From: Acidimicrobium ferrooxidans | Lineage (GTDB): Bacteria; Actinomycetota; Geothermincolia; Fen-727; Anoxymicrobiaceae | DNA: 64,000 bases | NCBI GenBank assembly: GCA_020723485.1 | Contig: DYIU01000001.1 | Coordinates: 62,001 to 126,000 of the forward strand | Reading direction: 5' to 3' | In this document: piece after piece, positions 16,798 to 26,163 of the stretch | How positions within the stretch are numbered: the first letter of the stretch is position 1 | Layout: each line of letters opens with the position of its first letter | Notes under the pieces: model-generated | What the model was told of the DNA's origin: nothing | Databases searched by the model: none | Seen by the model: only the letters and a program-made list of their open reading frames with translations | Translations under genes and position numbers: made by a program

Positions 16798-17256
16798 ATG
16801 AAGTTCTGGATGAAGAACAAGATGGTAGCAGCGGTGGTCGCTCTTCTCCTGACCACCTGCCTGTTGTCCGTCGGTGGAGCCGCCCTGGCGGGCGACACCG
16901 ACACAGGCATCCCGGGCGTCGAAGGGCCGACGTTCACGTTCGGCGTGGTACTGCTCAGTTCAACGGGAGGCGGCGGCGACGGCGCGACAGGCGAGTTCGC
17001 CAACGCGTTCCCCTGGGCCCTCACCGGGTACGCGCTCTCCAAGAGCGACGGCTCCATCACGGTGTGGCTATCCTCCGGGAGCGAAGCCGTCCTCAAGCTC
17101 GGCTTCAAGCCCGGTGACATCATAACCATCTACTGCACGCCGGAGCAGGTCGAGGACATAAACGTGGGCGACTGGGTGATGCTCACCGGGTTCACCGCCA
17201 GGGGGCAGCTCGCTTTCGCGAGCCAGCTGGTGCTTCCCGCGCCGTTCTCTTACTAA
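16798..17256 (+). CDS. Small exported protein of unknown function
   Basis: 152 residues with a cleavable signal peptide (VAAVVALLLTTCLLSVGGAALA) and a mature domain of about 120 residues containing a Gly-rich loop (STGGGGDGATG) and beta-like stretches. I do not recognise the family. GGGGGAG lies 6 bases before the ATG. It lies 52 bases downstream of the lipoprotein gene and is probably in the same transcript, which ends at the hairpin 17284-17316. Confidence 0.65.
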   Translation: MKFWMKNKMVAAVVALLLTTCLLSVGGAALAGDTDTGIPGVEGPTFTFGVVLLSSTGGGGDGATGEFANAFPWALTGYALSKSDGSITVWLSSGSEAVLKLGFKPGDIITIYCTPEQVEDINVGDWVMLTGFTARGQLAFASQLVLPAPFSY

Positions 17257-17283
17257 GCACGAGCCATACATAGAGGTATACTC

Positions 17284-17316
17284 AGCGACCGGCGCAAGCC
17301 GGTCGCTGTTCATTTC
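17284..17316 (+). terminator. Hairpin terminator candidate
   Basis: 10-bp stem AGCGACCGGC/GCCGGTCGCT closed by a GCAA tetraloop and followed by a weak T-rich tract (GTTCATTT), 27 bases after the exported-protein stop. Confidence 0.6.
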
Positions 17317-17376
17317 CGGGGCGCCGCGAGGTTCCTCCTGTAGTAGAATCCGCGTTGCGACATACCGAGGGATACC

Positions 17377-18495
17377 TTGAAGATACTGATATTCAGCTGG
17401 AAAGACCTCCGCCACCCCTGGGCCGGCGGCTCAGAGGTGAACATGCACGAGCAGGCTGAGCGCTGGCTCGCCGCCGGCCACCAGGTCACGCTGTTCACCT
17501 CACGTCCGGCCGGCTCCAGGCGGCACGACAACATCGAAGGTGTCGAGGTGTTCCGCGCCGGGAGGCGCATCGCCGCTTTCCTGCTGGCGCCCATCTACTA
17601 CGCGCTGTTCCTGCGCCGCAAGGCGGACGTGATACTGGACATCATCAACGGGATACCTTTCGCCACCCCGCTGTACTCCAGGAAGCCGGTGGTGGCCCTG
17701 GTGCACCACGTCCACCGCGACATGTTCGTCCCGGAGCTCGGCCCGTTCCTGGGCAGGCTGGGAAGGGCTATCGAGCGGTACCTCGTCCCACTCGTCTACA
17801 GGAGGCGCCCGTTGATATGCGTCTCGGAATCGACGGCGCGAGGCGTACGCGGCATGCTGTTCAGGGGGAAACTCCTCGACACCAGGGTCGTCTTCAACGG
17901 CATCGACTGCTCGACCTACTGCACAGGCCTCTGCGAGAAGTTCGAGAAACCTACGGTGCTCTACCTGGGCCGGCTCAAGCCGTACAAGCAGCTGCCGAGG
18001 CTCATCCGCATGATGCCCACGGTACGCGAGCGCGTACCGGACGCCGAGCTGCTCATAGCGGGCGCTGGCGAGGCGATACTGGAGGCGGAGGCCGAGGTCA
18101 AAGAGATAGGGGCCGAGGATTACGTGCGGTTCCTCTGGGATGTCAGCGACGAGGAGAAGGTCGACCTGTACCGGCGCGCCTGGGTCACCGCGACCGCCTC
18201 CATGATCGAGGGCTGGGGGCTGACGGTGATCGAGGCTAACGCCTGCGGCACCCCGGCGGTGGCGTTCGACGTCCCGGGCCTGAACGAGTCGATAGTGGAC
18301 GGCAGGACCGGGATGCTCGCCTCGGACGACACGGAATTCGCGAGGTGCCTCGCCGACATACTCTCCGACGAGGGCCTGCGCGCCGGGCTTGCGGCGGGCG
18401 CCGTTGAATGGTCAAATAGCTTCGACTGGGACTCTACGGCCGGCATGACCCTTAAAATCCTGGAAGAGGCGGTTGGCAAAGACGCAGAGAGATAA
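17377..18495 (+). CDS. Family 4 glycosyltransferase
   Basis: 372 residues of GT-B fold. The N-terminal half includes HPWAGGSEVNMHEQAERW, the acceptor-side Gly loop. The C-terminal half has VLYLGRLKPYKQ and the E-x7-E motif in EGWGLTVIEANACGTPAV (about residue 277). It starts at TTG 17377 with a GAGGG site. It opens the surface-glycan cluster, with the next gene overlapping by 23 bases. A donor such as a nucleotide-hexose is likely but cannot be specified. Confidence 0.88.
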   Translation: MKILIFSWKDLRHPWAGGSEVNMHEQAERWLAAGHQVTLFTSRPAGSRRHDNIEGVEVFRAGRRIAAFLLAPIYYALFLRRKADVILDIINGIPFATPLYSRKPVVALVHHVHRDMFVPELGPFLGRLGRAIERYLVPLVYRRRPLICVSESTARGVRGMLFRGKLLDTRVVFNGIDCSTYCTGLCEKFEKPTVLYLGRLKPYKQLPRLIRMMPTVRERVPDAELLIAGAGEAILEAEAEVKEIGAEDYVRFLWDVSDEEKVDLYRRAWVTATASMIEGWGLTVIEANACGTPAVAFDVPGLNESIVDGRTGMLASDDTEFARCLADILSDEGLRAGLAAGAVEWSNSFDWDSTAGMTLKILEEAVGKDAER

Positions 18496-20611
18496 ACCAC
18501 TCGATCTCCTGGGGCCGTTGTTCTTCGCCGCGGTGGCCGCGGCGACCTGGGGCCCGGCGCTCTTCGCAAACGGGTTCGTCCTGCTCGGCGACATGGTCTT
18601 CACCCCGGCGATGCACCCCCCGGCGTCCCTTCTCGGGCCTGTGTCGGGGACCGTCAACGTGACCCTGGTCTACAACGCGGCGTGGCTGTTATCGCGGGTG
18701 ACGGGGGCGGTCCTGCTCCAGAAGCTCGTGCTCCTGGGCATGGGTTTCCTGCCCGGCTACCTGATGTACCGTTTCGTGCCCTGCCGCGGCAGGGCGGCAA
18801 GGCTTTTCGCCGGCACCGTCTACCAGGTGAACCCCTTCGTCTACACCCGCATGCTCATGGGCCAGTGGGGCCTCCTGCTCGCGTACGCGCTCCTCCCCGT
18901 GGCCGTGGCTTCTACGTTGAAGACGGTCCGCGAGCCGGGGGCGGGCCGGTGCGCGAAGACCGCGCTCTGGCTTTCGCTCATATGCGTACTGAGCCTGCAC
19001 ATGGGAGCCATCGCTCTGCTCGCGTGCCTGGTGGCGGCGCTCTTCGAGATGGTCTCCAGGCGCCCCGCGGGCCGGGCGGTCGTCGCGCTCGCCGCCGTCT
19101 TCCTCATCTTTGCGCTCATCTCAGCGTTCTGGCTCGTCCCCGCCCTGCGCGGGAGCGAGACCACGGCGTCGATAGACAGGACCGACCTGGAGGTCTTCAG
19201 GACCTCCTCAACCTCGCGGGCGGGCACCTGGCTCTCGGTCCTCGGCATGTACGGGTACTGGAAAGCGCAGATAGACTCGTTGATGCCAAGGGGCTACGTG
19301 CCGGCCTGGCCCGCGCTCGCAATCGGGTTCATACTGCTCGCGCTCTACGGGTTCTGGAGCTTCCGGAAGGACCCGGAGCTCCGCCCGCTTGTCCGGGCGA
19401 TGCTGGTGCTCGGAGTGCTGGGCTTCTTCCTGTCCCTGGGCTCGAGGGCGCCCGTCACGGGACCCTTGTTCACGTTCCTCTATGACCACGTCGGTCTCTT
19501 CAGGCTGTTCCGCGAACCGCAGAAGTTCGTCGCCCTGCTCGCCCTCCCCTATACCGTGCTGGGCGGTCTCGCTGTCGACCGCCTCTCGGGGGGGCGCGCA
19601 AGTGAAACGCAACAAAATGACCTGACCCCGATTTTGCGGGTGGTGCCCGCGCTCCTCATAGCACTGGTCTGCTTCTACTCGTTCATGATGTTCGGGGGGC
19701 TCTGGGGCCAGGCGCGGGCCGTATCCTACCCGAAGTCATGGGAGAAGGCGCAGGAGATGCTCGAGCGTGACGCCGGGGACTGGCGCGCCCTTTACCTGCC
19801 TCCTTACTGGTTCATGCGGTTCGACTTCACGGGCCACCAGCAGACCATCACATCGCCCATGCCGTTCTATTTCACCAACCGGTACGTACAGCTGAACACG
19901 CTGCAGGTCGGCCCCGTCCAGATAGACAGTCAACGCATAGACCGCTACGTGCAGGCGGCCCTCGACTCCGCCAGGCAGAACGGCAACCTCGGGGCGATGC
20001 TCGCGCCGCTCAACGTCAGGTACGTCGTGATGCCCCTCATCGACGCAAGTACCAGCTACGCGTTCGTGGAGCAGCAGGAAGACCTAAAGGTAGTGCGGCG
20101 CTGGAGCGACCTGGTCCTGCTCAAGAACCGGGTGCGCACCAGCCACCTGGGGCTCGCGAGCGCCGAGGGCTCATGGCGCTCACTCGCGCAGCTCGGGAAG
20201 CTGGTCCGCGGTGGAGACCTGCTGGGGTCCTACCTGCCCAGGGGCAGCCGGACGGAGATACCGGAGGCGGAGGGCGAGCCTGTCGCCCACGAGGACTCCC
20301 GCGCCGGGACTAGGGTCGAGGCCGAGCTCCCGGGCGAAGACGACGTTCCATCGACACTGCTCTTGAGCGAGACTTACGACCCGGGCTGGAAGCTCGACGG
20401 CTCGACGCCCGCGGTCCAGGCCGGGGTGACGTGCGCGTTCCCGCTGGACGACGTCGGCGGCGAGACGGTGCGCATTGCCTACGACGACTCCCTGGTTGTC
20501 GCGTGTTACGTCGCGAGCGCCGCCGGACTGCTATTATGTGTAGTGCTCCTTGCGCTCGACGCGTTCAGGTCGAGGCGCGACGAAGACGGTCAGAAGGAAC
20601 CAGCCCAGTGA
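18473..20611 (+). CDS. Large AftD-like/GT-C membrane protein with an in-frame REP segment
   Basis: 712 residues. Around twelve membrane helices occupy residues 10-415 and the last helix lies near residue 680. The LLGDMVFTP loop and VYQVNPFVYTRMLMGQW segment resemble the membrane domain of alpha-(1->3)-arabinofuranosyltransferase-like proteins. A periplasmic domain of about 250 residues lies between helices. Codons at 19604-19635 derive from a REP-like repeat and encode ETQQNDLTPIL in a loop between helices. The TTG start overlaps the upstream GT4 gene. It probably transfers polyprenyl-linked sugars outside the membrane. Confidence 0.7.
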   Translation: MAKTQRDKPLDLLGPLFFAAVAAATWGPALFANGFVLLGDMVFTPAMHPPASLLGPVSGTVNVTLVYNAAWLLSRVTGAVLLQKLVLLGMGFLPGYLMYRFVPCRGRAARLFAGTVYQVNPFVYTRMLMGQWGLLLAYALLPVAVASTLKTVREPGAGRCAKTALWLSLICVLSLHMGAIALLACLVAALFEMVSRRPAGRAVVALAAVFLIFALISAFWLVPALRGSETTASIDRTDLEVFRTSSTSRAGTWLSVLGMYGYWKAQIDSLMPRGYVPAWPALAIGFILLALYGFWSFRKDPELRPLVRAMLVLGVLGFFLSLGSRAPVTGPLFTFLYDHVGLFRLFREPQKFVALLALPYTVLGGLAVDRLSGGRASETQQNDLTPILRVVPALLIALVCFYSFMMFGGLWGQARAVSYPKSWEKAQEMLERDAGDWRALYLPPYWFMRFDFTGHQQTITSPMPFYFTNRYVQLNTLQVGPVQIDSQRIDRYVQAALDSARQNGNLGAMLAPLNVRYVVMPLIDASTSYAFVEQQEDLKVVRRWSDLVLLKNRVRTSHLGLASAEGSWRSLAQLGKLVRGGDLLGSYLPRGSRTEIPEAEGEPVAHEDSRAGTRVEAELPGEDDVPSTLLLSETYDPGWKLDGSTPAVQAGVTCAFPLDDVGGETVRIAYDDSLVVACYVASAAGLLLCVVLLALDAFRSRRDEDGQKEPAQ
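19604..19635. repeat. REP-like half element, family B, inside a coding sequence
   Basis: GAAACGCAACAAAATGACCT followed by GACCCCGATTTTGC matches the family B elements near 50.1, 58.4 and 61.8 kb. The reading frame of the membrane protein passes through it without a stop. Confidence 0.8.
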
Positions 20612-21807
20612 GCGAGCCCGAGTCCACAAACCGATACCGCCGGATACTGGCGCTGCTCTGGCACGCGCCCCACCAGGTCATTGCAGCCGGTGGCTTCAGG
20701 CGGACGTACGAGATATTCGCGAGGGCCCCGGACAGCGTCCGGATAGTGGCCCTCGACGACAGTCCCACGTTCATGCGCGACCTCCGGAGGCCCAACGTCG
20801 AGGTGCGCGAGTACCGTATACCGGCGGTGGTGAGGCGCCTCGAGGAGCGGCACTTCTGGCTCGAGCGCGTCATCGAGTGGCTCCTGGCGACCCTCGTGAT
20901 GTGCTTCCGGTGCGTTTCCATGAGGGCGCGCGGCGAGAGGTTCGACGTCGTCTTCGTCCCGAGCTCCGAGCAGCTGCCGGCCCTTGTCGCGGGCATCCTG
21001 GCGAAGTTCCTCTTCGGGACGCCGCTGGTGGCCTGCAACCTCAACATTGACATCTTCCCCCCCGCCGCCAGGAGGCCGATAGCCATGATGCACAACGCCG
21101 CCGACACGGTGATACCGATATCGAGGCACCTGTCCGAAGAGCTCGAGGCGTACGGGGTCCGCGCGCCGATGGTCGTGAATACTGTGGGTCTCGACACAAG
21201 CTGCATGGCCGGCATCCCGGACCCCGGTCCTCAAGGGAAGGTCTACGACGCGGTGTTCGTCGGCCGCCACGACCCGGAGAAGGGGGTCTTCGACCTCATC
21301 GAGATATGGAGCGAGGTCTCAAAAAGGATTCCGGGGGCTCTCCTGGTGATGGTGGGCAGCTGCAACCCGGGAAACAGGGCCAGGCTGGCGTCCCTCCTCG
21401 CGGAGCACGGGCTCGAGGACAACGTCCGGATGATGGGGACCGTGAGCGACGACGAGAAGTACTCACTCATAAAACAGAGCAAGATATGCCTGTTCCCCAG
21501 CTATGTGGAGGAATGGGGCCTGGTGCCGCAGGAGGCGCTCGCGTGCGGCCTCCCCGCGGTGGTCTACGACCTGCCTGTCTACCAGGAGAACATCGCCGGC
21601 TGCGACGCGGTGATGGCGGTCCCGGTCGGAGACAGGTCGGGCGCCGCGGACAGGGCTGTGGAACTCCTGAGTGGAGGCCGATACCTTGACTACCGGCTCA
21701 GCGGCCCCGCATGCGTCGGCGGCTTCAGCTGGGAAGATGTAGCGTCCCGGGAGTTTGAGATACTGCTGGGCGCAGGGCGCCGCTCCCGGTCGGTGCGAAG
21801 GCGATAG
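20608..21807 (+). CDS. Family 4 glycosyltransferase
   Basis: 399 residues. Start GTG 20608 overlaps the upstream TGA (GTGA) with AAGGA 9 bases before. The C-terminal GT-B domain has VFVGRHDPEKGVFDLIEIW and the donor motif EEWGLVPQEALACGLPAVV near residue 300. The N-terminal half includes a GGFRRTYEIF segment. It is translationally coupled to the preceding membrane protein and followed without a gap by a methyltransferase, so these act on one glycan. Confidence 0.85.
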   Translation: MSEPESTNRYRRILALLWHAPHQVIAAGGFRRTYEIFARAPDSVRIVALDDSPTFMRDLRRPNVEVREYRIPAVVRRLEERHFWLERVIEWLLATLVMCFRCVSMRARGERFDVVFVPSSEQLPALVAGILAKFLFGTPLVACNLNIDIFPPAARRPIAMMHNAADTVIPISRHLSEELEAYGVRAPMVVNTVGLDTSCMAGIPDPGPQGKVYDAVFVGRHDPEKGVFDLIEIWSEVSKRIPGALLVMVGSCNPGNRARLASLLAEHGLEDNVRMMGTVSDDEKYSLIKQSKICLFPSYVEEWGLVPQEALACGLPAVVYDLPVYQENIAGCDAVMAVPVGDRSGAADRAVELLSGGRYLDYRLSGPACVGGFSWEDVASREFEILLGAGRRSRSVRRR

Positions 21808-22503
21808 ATGGAAGCGAAGACGGTCAAAAGGATACTGGACTCGCCGCCCGGGGCCGTGCGCGAGGCGGCAAAGCGGGCGGCCGCCGGCCTGTCCCGGGTG
21901 ACCAGGACTTCGACGTTCACCTTCCAGGGGCGCGAATACCGCTACTGCTTCGACACGTACAACCTGGCCTGGCGGAACGAGCGAACGGTGGAGATACCGA
22001 TAGCCTCCCACTTCCTGCGGGAGCGCAGCGCCGGAGACGTCCTGGAGGTCGGAAACGTCCTCTCGCACTACGTGGACGTCCGGCATGACGTCATCGACCT
22101 CTACGAGGAGGCCGAGGGCGTGGTTAACGAGGACGCCGCCGATTTCGACCCGGGCAGGGAGTACGGCGCGATAGTGAGCGTCTCGACGCTCGAGCACATC
22201 GGCACCTACGAGGAGCCGCCGAACCCGGGCCGGGCGGCCGCCGCGGTCGCCAACCTGGTCAGGCTCCTGAAGCCGGGGGGCCGGCTGCTTGCGACAGCCC
22301 CGGTCGGGCTCAACCCGGCGTTCGACGATCTGGTGAGCGCCGGGGAGATACGGTTTGACGAGCTGTACGCCATGCGGCGGGCCGGGCCGGGCAACAGGTG
22401 GGTGGAGGCAGACCCGAGCTCGGTGCGGGGCGCCAGGTACCGGGACAGTAAATTCAGGGCCGACGCGATAATCGTGGGCATCGTGGAGAAGAAAGAACGG
22501 TAG
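21808..22503 (+). CDS. SAM-dependent methyltransferase (stand-alone form)
   Basis: 231 residues of class I methyltransferase type. VLEVGNVLSHYVDVRHDVIDLYE is a modified SAM-binding loop (E-V-G-N instead of GxGxG). VSVSTLEHIGTYEEPPNPGRA and LLKPGGRLLATAPVG follow. Its whole length matches the C-terminal half of the fusion protein at 28917-30497. It starts directly after the GT4 stop codon. It probably methylates a sugar in the surface glycan. Confidence 0.8.
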   Translation: MEAKTVKRILDSPPGAVREAAKRAAAGLSRVTRTSTFTFQGREYRYCFDTYNLAWRNERTVEIPIASHFLRERSAGDVLEVGNVLSHYVDVRHDVIDLYEEAEGVVNEDAADFDPGREYGAIVSVSTLEHIGTYEEPPNPGRAAAAVANLVRLLKPGGRLLATAPVGLNPAFDDLVSAGEIRFDELYAMRRAGPGNRWVEADPSSVRGARYRDSKFRADAIIVGIVEKKER

Positions 22504-22510
22504 GACAGCG

Positions 22511-25303
22511 TTGAAAGACAGTGGCAACAGGAAACGGTTGATACTGTGGCACTCGCTCGCTGTCGCCGCGATACTCCTCATATCATGCGTTCTCTTCTAC
22601 AAACACTTCTACACGAGCGGCACCCTCATCCACGTCGACATGACCTACCCGACCTCGATAGACCGCAACATCGCGCTCTACTTCAACTCCTGGTGGCAGT
22701 ACGGGAGCGTCACCAACATCTGGAACCTCCAGCGTGTGTTCTGGTCTTATCCCCTGCTGCTGGTCTCGAAGGTCCTGGGCCTGAGCGTGAGTAGCTACCT
22801 TCTGGTGATGTACATCGGGACGTTCTTCCTGGCGGGAGTCACCATGTACGCCCTCGCCTTCTCCGTCATCAAGTCAACGAGGCTCGGGGTCGGAAGCCGC
22901 CTTGCCCCCTACGCGGGGGCGGTCTTCGCCGCGGTAGTCTACATGTACAACCCGTGGTCACTCAGCCACTTCTGGCCGTACTTCGGTTACCCTGGATACG
23001 CGCTCCAGCCCCTGGTGTTCCTGCTGCTGGTGAAAGCCGTCGCCTCGCCGAGGGCGAGGTACATCGTGCCGCTGGCGGTCGTCATCGCCGTCGCCAGCAC
23101 CGGGCCTATCTGCATCGTTTGGTTCTGGTTCCTGATACTGACCTACCTGCTATTCCACCTGGTGGTGAAGCGGTTCAGCAGGCAGAGCCTGCTCGCGGCG
23201 GTAAAGGTGGTCGTGCCGCTGGGGGTCCTCTACGCCCTGCTGTCGGCGGCGTGGGTCCTGCCGTACGCCTGGTCGCGCCTGTCGGGCAAGCCGTTCTCTC
23301 CCTCGTACCTCCCGGAGATGTCCGAGCGCATGCTCGACATGTTCTCGGCGACCAACTCCGTCATGAACAACATGCGCCTTGCTTCCGGGTGGGGAATGCC
23401 CGTGGAGCCGCAGGTAACGGGGTGGTTCTGGGTGCTGCTCAGCTTCGCCCTGCCTGCCCTGTCGATCCTGGCGCTGGTCGTGCTATACAGGCGCCTGCGC
23501 CGCAACGGCACCATCATCTACTGGGCGCTCATGTTCGCCGTCTCGGTTTTACTGGCGACCGGTACCGTCTTCATCCTGCGGAAGCCCTACTACTACTTCA
23601 TCCTGCGCGGGCCCGGCTCGTCTTCTTTCGGTTGGATACTCCGGGCATTCGACAGGTGGCTCTACTACGCGCCGGTCTTCTTCGCCCTGATGCTTGCCCT
23701 TCTGGTCGCGCGCCTGCTCTCCTCCCGCAGGGCGGCGCAGGGGCTGGCGGCGGCGCTGGTCATCCTGGTCGTGCTCATATCGTTCTGGCCCATAGCCAGG
23801 GATTACGCGAACACCGTCTATAACCCGACGAAGATACCGGACGATTACGCGCAGGTGGATGAGTTCGTCGACGAGAGCACACCCGGCGCTCGGCCGGTGT
23901 GGCTGCCGTTCGCCAGGAGCGGCTTCCAGTACTACTGGGCCCCGGAGAAGCGCATCGCCCCGTTCAACGTCATATCGTCCAACCCGAACCTCAACAACCT
24001 CCAGGACCTCTTCGCCGAGGACAACTTCTACTTCTGGCTTGAGTCCCTCTACTCCCAGGTGGCGGCGGGGCCTTTCAAGGTTATGGACCGGCGCGTCATG
24101 CTGCGGAAGGACCTGGCCTCGAGGCTGTTCGTGCCGTTCTCCGCGAAGTACCTGGTGCTGGACACCTCAGTCCCGGGTTACCAGTTCGCGAACAACTTCA
24201 ACATGGACCCGAGCCTGAAATCGGTCAAGAAGACCTCGCTCCTGGAGGTCTTCGAGTTCGACGCGACCGCGGCTCACCTGAGGCCGGCGCCCAGGACGCT
24301 CAGGATAGACAACCACTACGACGAGCTCGCTGTCGCCCAGCGGCTCACGCCGGAACAGCTGGCCCGGATATCGTTCATGGACAGGAACCCCAAGTCTGAC
24401 ATGGAGCCCGGATACGGGGTGCTCGACATCCGCGACTTCAAGGAGCCGTACGACATAGACGGGGATTTCGAGGGAGGGGCAGGCCCTGGCGGTGCGCCGC
24501 AGGGCTGGGCGCTTCAGAAGGCGGACCCCAGGTTCGAGGTCTCGACGGACTCCGGCTCGAAGAGGAGCGGTCAGCGGAGCCTCTACGTGCGCAATGCCTC
24601 GTCCCAGGACTACACGACCGCGCGTCTAGTAGGCAGGGAGGTCGGGGTGGCCGAGGGCGAGGTCTACTCCATGGAGACGAGCATAAGGTACAGGAACGCC
24701 GAGTGGACGAACGCCTCGGTCGAGGGCCTGGATACGAAGAGCGGCGAATGGGTGACCATCGTCAACTGCCCCCCTGTCTCACTGGGGAGGACCGAGGGCT
24801 GGAAGCGGCACACCTGCTCCTTCTACATGCCGGCCGGGTTCTCGATGATAAGGCTGGTGCTCTCCGCCGGCTGGAGCGCCAACCTGCGAAGGGGCCCCGG
24901 AGAGAGCTGGTTCGACGACATAAAGCTTGCGCGCTTGAGCGATCGGCTATATGCCGAGCTCACGGCGGGAGACGGCGCGTCACCCGAGGTGACCTGGGAG
25001 CAGGTGAGCGCCCAGAGGTACAGGGTAAAGGTGCGCGGCGCCTCCGAGCCTTTCATCCTCGTATTCGGAGAAGCATTCGACCCACTGTGGCTCGCCACGA
25101 CCTCAGACGGGAGAAAGATAGACCCGGTCAGGCAGTACTCTGTCATCACGGGATTCCCGATGGAGGCCGGGGACACGGACCTGGTCATCGAGTACATCCC
25201 GCAGGCGCCTTTCTGGGTGGGGTTGGTCGTCTCCAGCGTGGTCCTCGTCCTGTGTATAATCTATTGTCTGGTTGTCGCGTTCAGAAGAAGGCGAGAAGTG
25301 TGA
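22511..25303 (+). CDS. Large AftD-like membrane protein with carbohydrate-binding domain (one-piece form)
   Basis: 930 residues. About 11-12 helices fill residues 10-420, with a conserved TLIHVDMTYPTSIDRN loop after helix 1 and YMYNPWSLSHFWPYFGYPGY. An extracytoplasmic region includes VYNPTKIPDDY and a jelly-roll CBM-like domain (about 650-810, ending WFDDIKLARL). A last helix (898-922) and a short basic tail close it. TTG 22511 has AGGACAG upstream. It resembles AftD-type GT-C proteins with C-terminal CBMs; the exact sugar is unknown. A paralogue is split over 32289-35590. Confidence 0.72.
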   Translation: MKDSGNRKRLILWHSLAVAAILLISCVLFYKHFYTSGTLIHVDMTYPTSIDRNIALYFNSWWQYGSVTNIWNLQRVFWSYPLLLVSKVLGLSVSSYLLVMYIGTFFLAGVTMYALAFSVIKSTRLGVGSRLAPYAGAVFAAVVYMYNPWSLSHFWPYFGYPGYALQPLVFLLLVKAVASPRARYIVPLAVVIAVASTGPICIVWFWFLILTYLLFHLVVKRFSRQSLLAAVKVVVPLGVLYALLSAAWVLPYAWSRLSGKPFSPSYLPEMSERMLDMFSATNSVMNNMRLASGWGMPVEPQVTGWFWVLLSFALPALSILALVVLYRRLRRNGTIIYWALMFAVSVLLATGTVFILRKPYYYFILRGPGSSSFGWILRAFDRWLYYAPVFFALMLALLVARLLSSRRAAQGLAAALVILVVLISFWPIARDYANTVYNPTKIPDDYAQVDEFVDESTPGARPVWLPFARSGFQYYWAPEKRIAPFNVISSNPNLNNLQDLFAEDNFYFWLESLYSQVAAGPFKVMDRRVMLRKDLASRLFVPFSAKYLVLDTSVPGYQFANNFNMDPSLKSVKKTSLLEVFEFDATAAHLRPAPRTLRIDNHYDELAVAQRLTPEQLARISFMDRNPKSDMEPGYGVLDIRDFKEPYDIDGDFEGGAGPGGAPQGWALQKADPRFEVSTDSGSKRSGQRSLYVRNASSQDYTTARLVGREVGVAEGEVYSMETSIRYRNAEWTNASVEGLDTKSGEWVTIVNCPPVSLGRTEGWKRHTCSFYMPAGFSMIRLVLSAGWSANLRRGPGESWFDDIKLARLSDRLYAELTAGDGASPEVTWEQVSAQRYRVKVRGASEPFILVFGEAFDPLWLATTSDGRKIDPVRQYSVITGFPMEAGDTDLVIEYIPQAPFWVGLVVSSVVLVLCIIYCLVVAFRRRREV

Positions 25304-26154
25304 CGGAACCTCTTGTTTCAGTGGTGATACCGACACGGAATTCGGAGAATACAGTGGATACCTGCCTGGCCTCAATCAAGGAGCAGGATTACCCGAGTAT
25401 CGAGATAATCGTGGTCGACAATCATTCCGACGACAGCACCGTATCTATCGCCCGCCGCTACACGGACAATGTCTTCTCGGCCGGGCCGGAACGATCAGCC
25501 CAGAGGAACTTCGGCGCCGAGCGGGCCAGTGGGGAATACATCCTGTTCCCCGACAGCGACATGGTCCTGACGCCGAGAGTTGTTTCGAGTTGCGTAGAGC
25601 TTGCAGAGCGGGACTCCTCGGTTCTTGCCGTCGTGGTACCCGAGGAATCGTTTGGCGTAGGATTCTGGTCCAGGTGCAGGAGGCTCGAGAGGCTATTCTA
25701 TAAGGGCATCGATTGGCTGGAGGCAGCCCGTTTCTTCAAGCGCGCCACCTTCATGGACATGGGCGGCTACGACCTCCAGAACACGGGCACGGAGGACTTC
25801 GACCTGCCCCAGCGAATCAAGGCAAGTCACGGGCAGGGATCGGTGGCCAGGACCACCGAGCTGGTCATGCACGACGAACAACGGCGCAGTCTTCTTGGCG
25901 CGTGCAGGACCAATTATTACTACGGTCACGGGCTTGACGCCTACAGGTCTGTCGAGGCCAACCGGGAGAACTTTCAGAAGCAGTACAACATATTCAAGCG
26001 ATACAGGCTGTTCTTCTCGAATCCCCGCATGCTGTTCGAAGACCCGCTGCTTGGTATCGGGGTGCTCTTCATGAAAGCCTGCGAGTTCTCGTCGTGGGGA
26101 GCCGGCTTTCTGATGGGAAAGGCTAGCTCGCTCTGGCGCCGGGCCTCGGGCTGA
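25300..26154 (+). CDS. Family 2 glycosyltransferase
   Basis: 284 residues. GTG 25300 overlaps the upstream stop (GTGTGA). VSVVIPTRNSENTVDTCLAS opens the GT-A domain, VVDNHSDDST follows, and the metal-binding acidic motif lies in FPDSDMVLTP near residue 85. GTEDFDLPQRI matches the family ED motif. The C-terminal 60 residues have two hydrophobic segments that may contact the membrane. It is the last gene of the rightward run that began at 17.4 kb. Confidence 0.85.
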   Translation: MTEPLVSVVIPTRNSENTVDTCLASIKEQDYPSIEIIVVDNHSDDSTVSIARRYTDNVFSAGPERSAQRNFGAERASGEYILFPDSDMVLTPRVVSSCVELAERDSSVLAVVVPEESFGVGFWSRCRRLERLFYKGIDWLEAARFFKRATFMDMGGYDLQNTGTEDFDLPQRIKASHGQGSVARTTELVMHDEQRRSLLGACRTNYYYGHGLDAYRSVEANRENFQKQYNIFKRYRLFFSNPRMLFEDPLLGIGVLFMKACEFSSWGAGFLMGKASSLWRRASG

Positions 26155-26163
26155 GGGCGGCGT

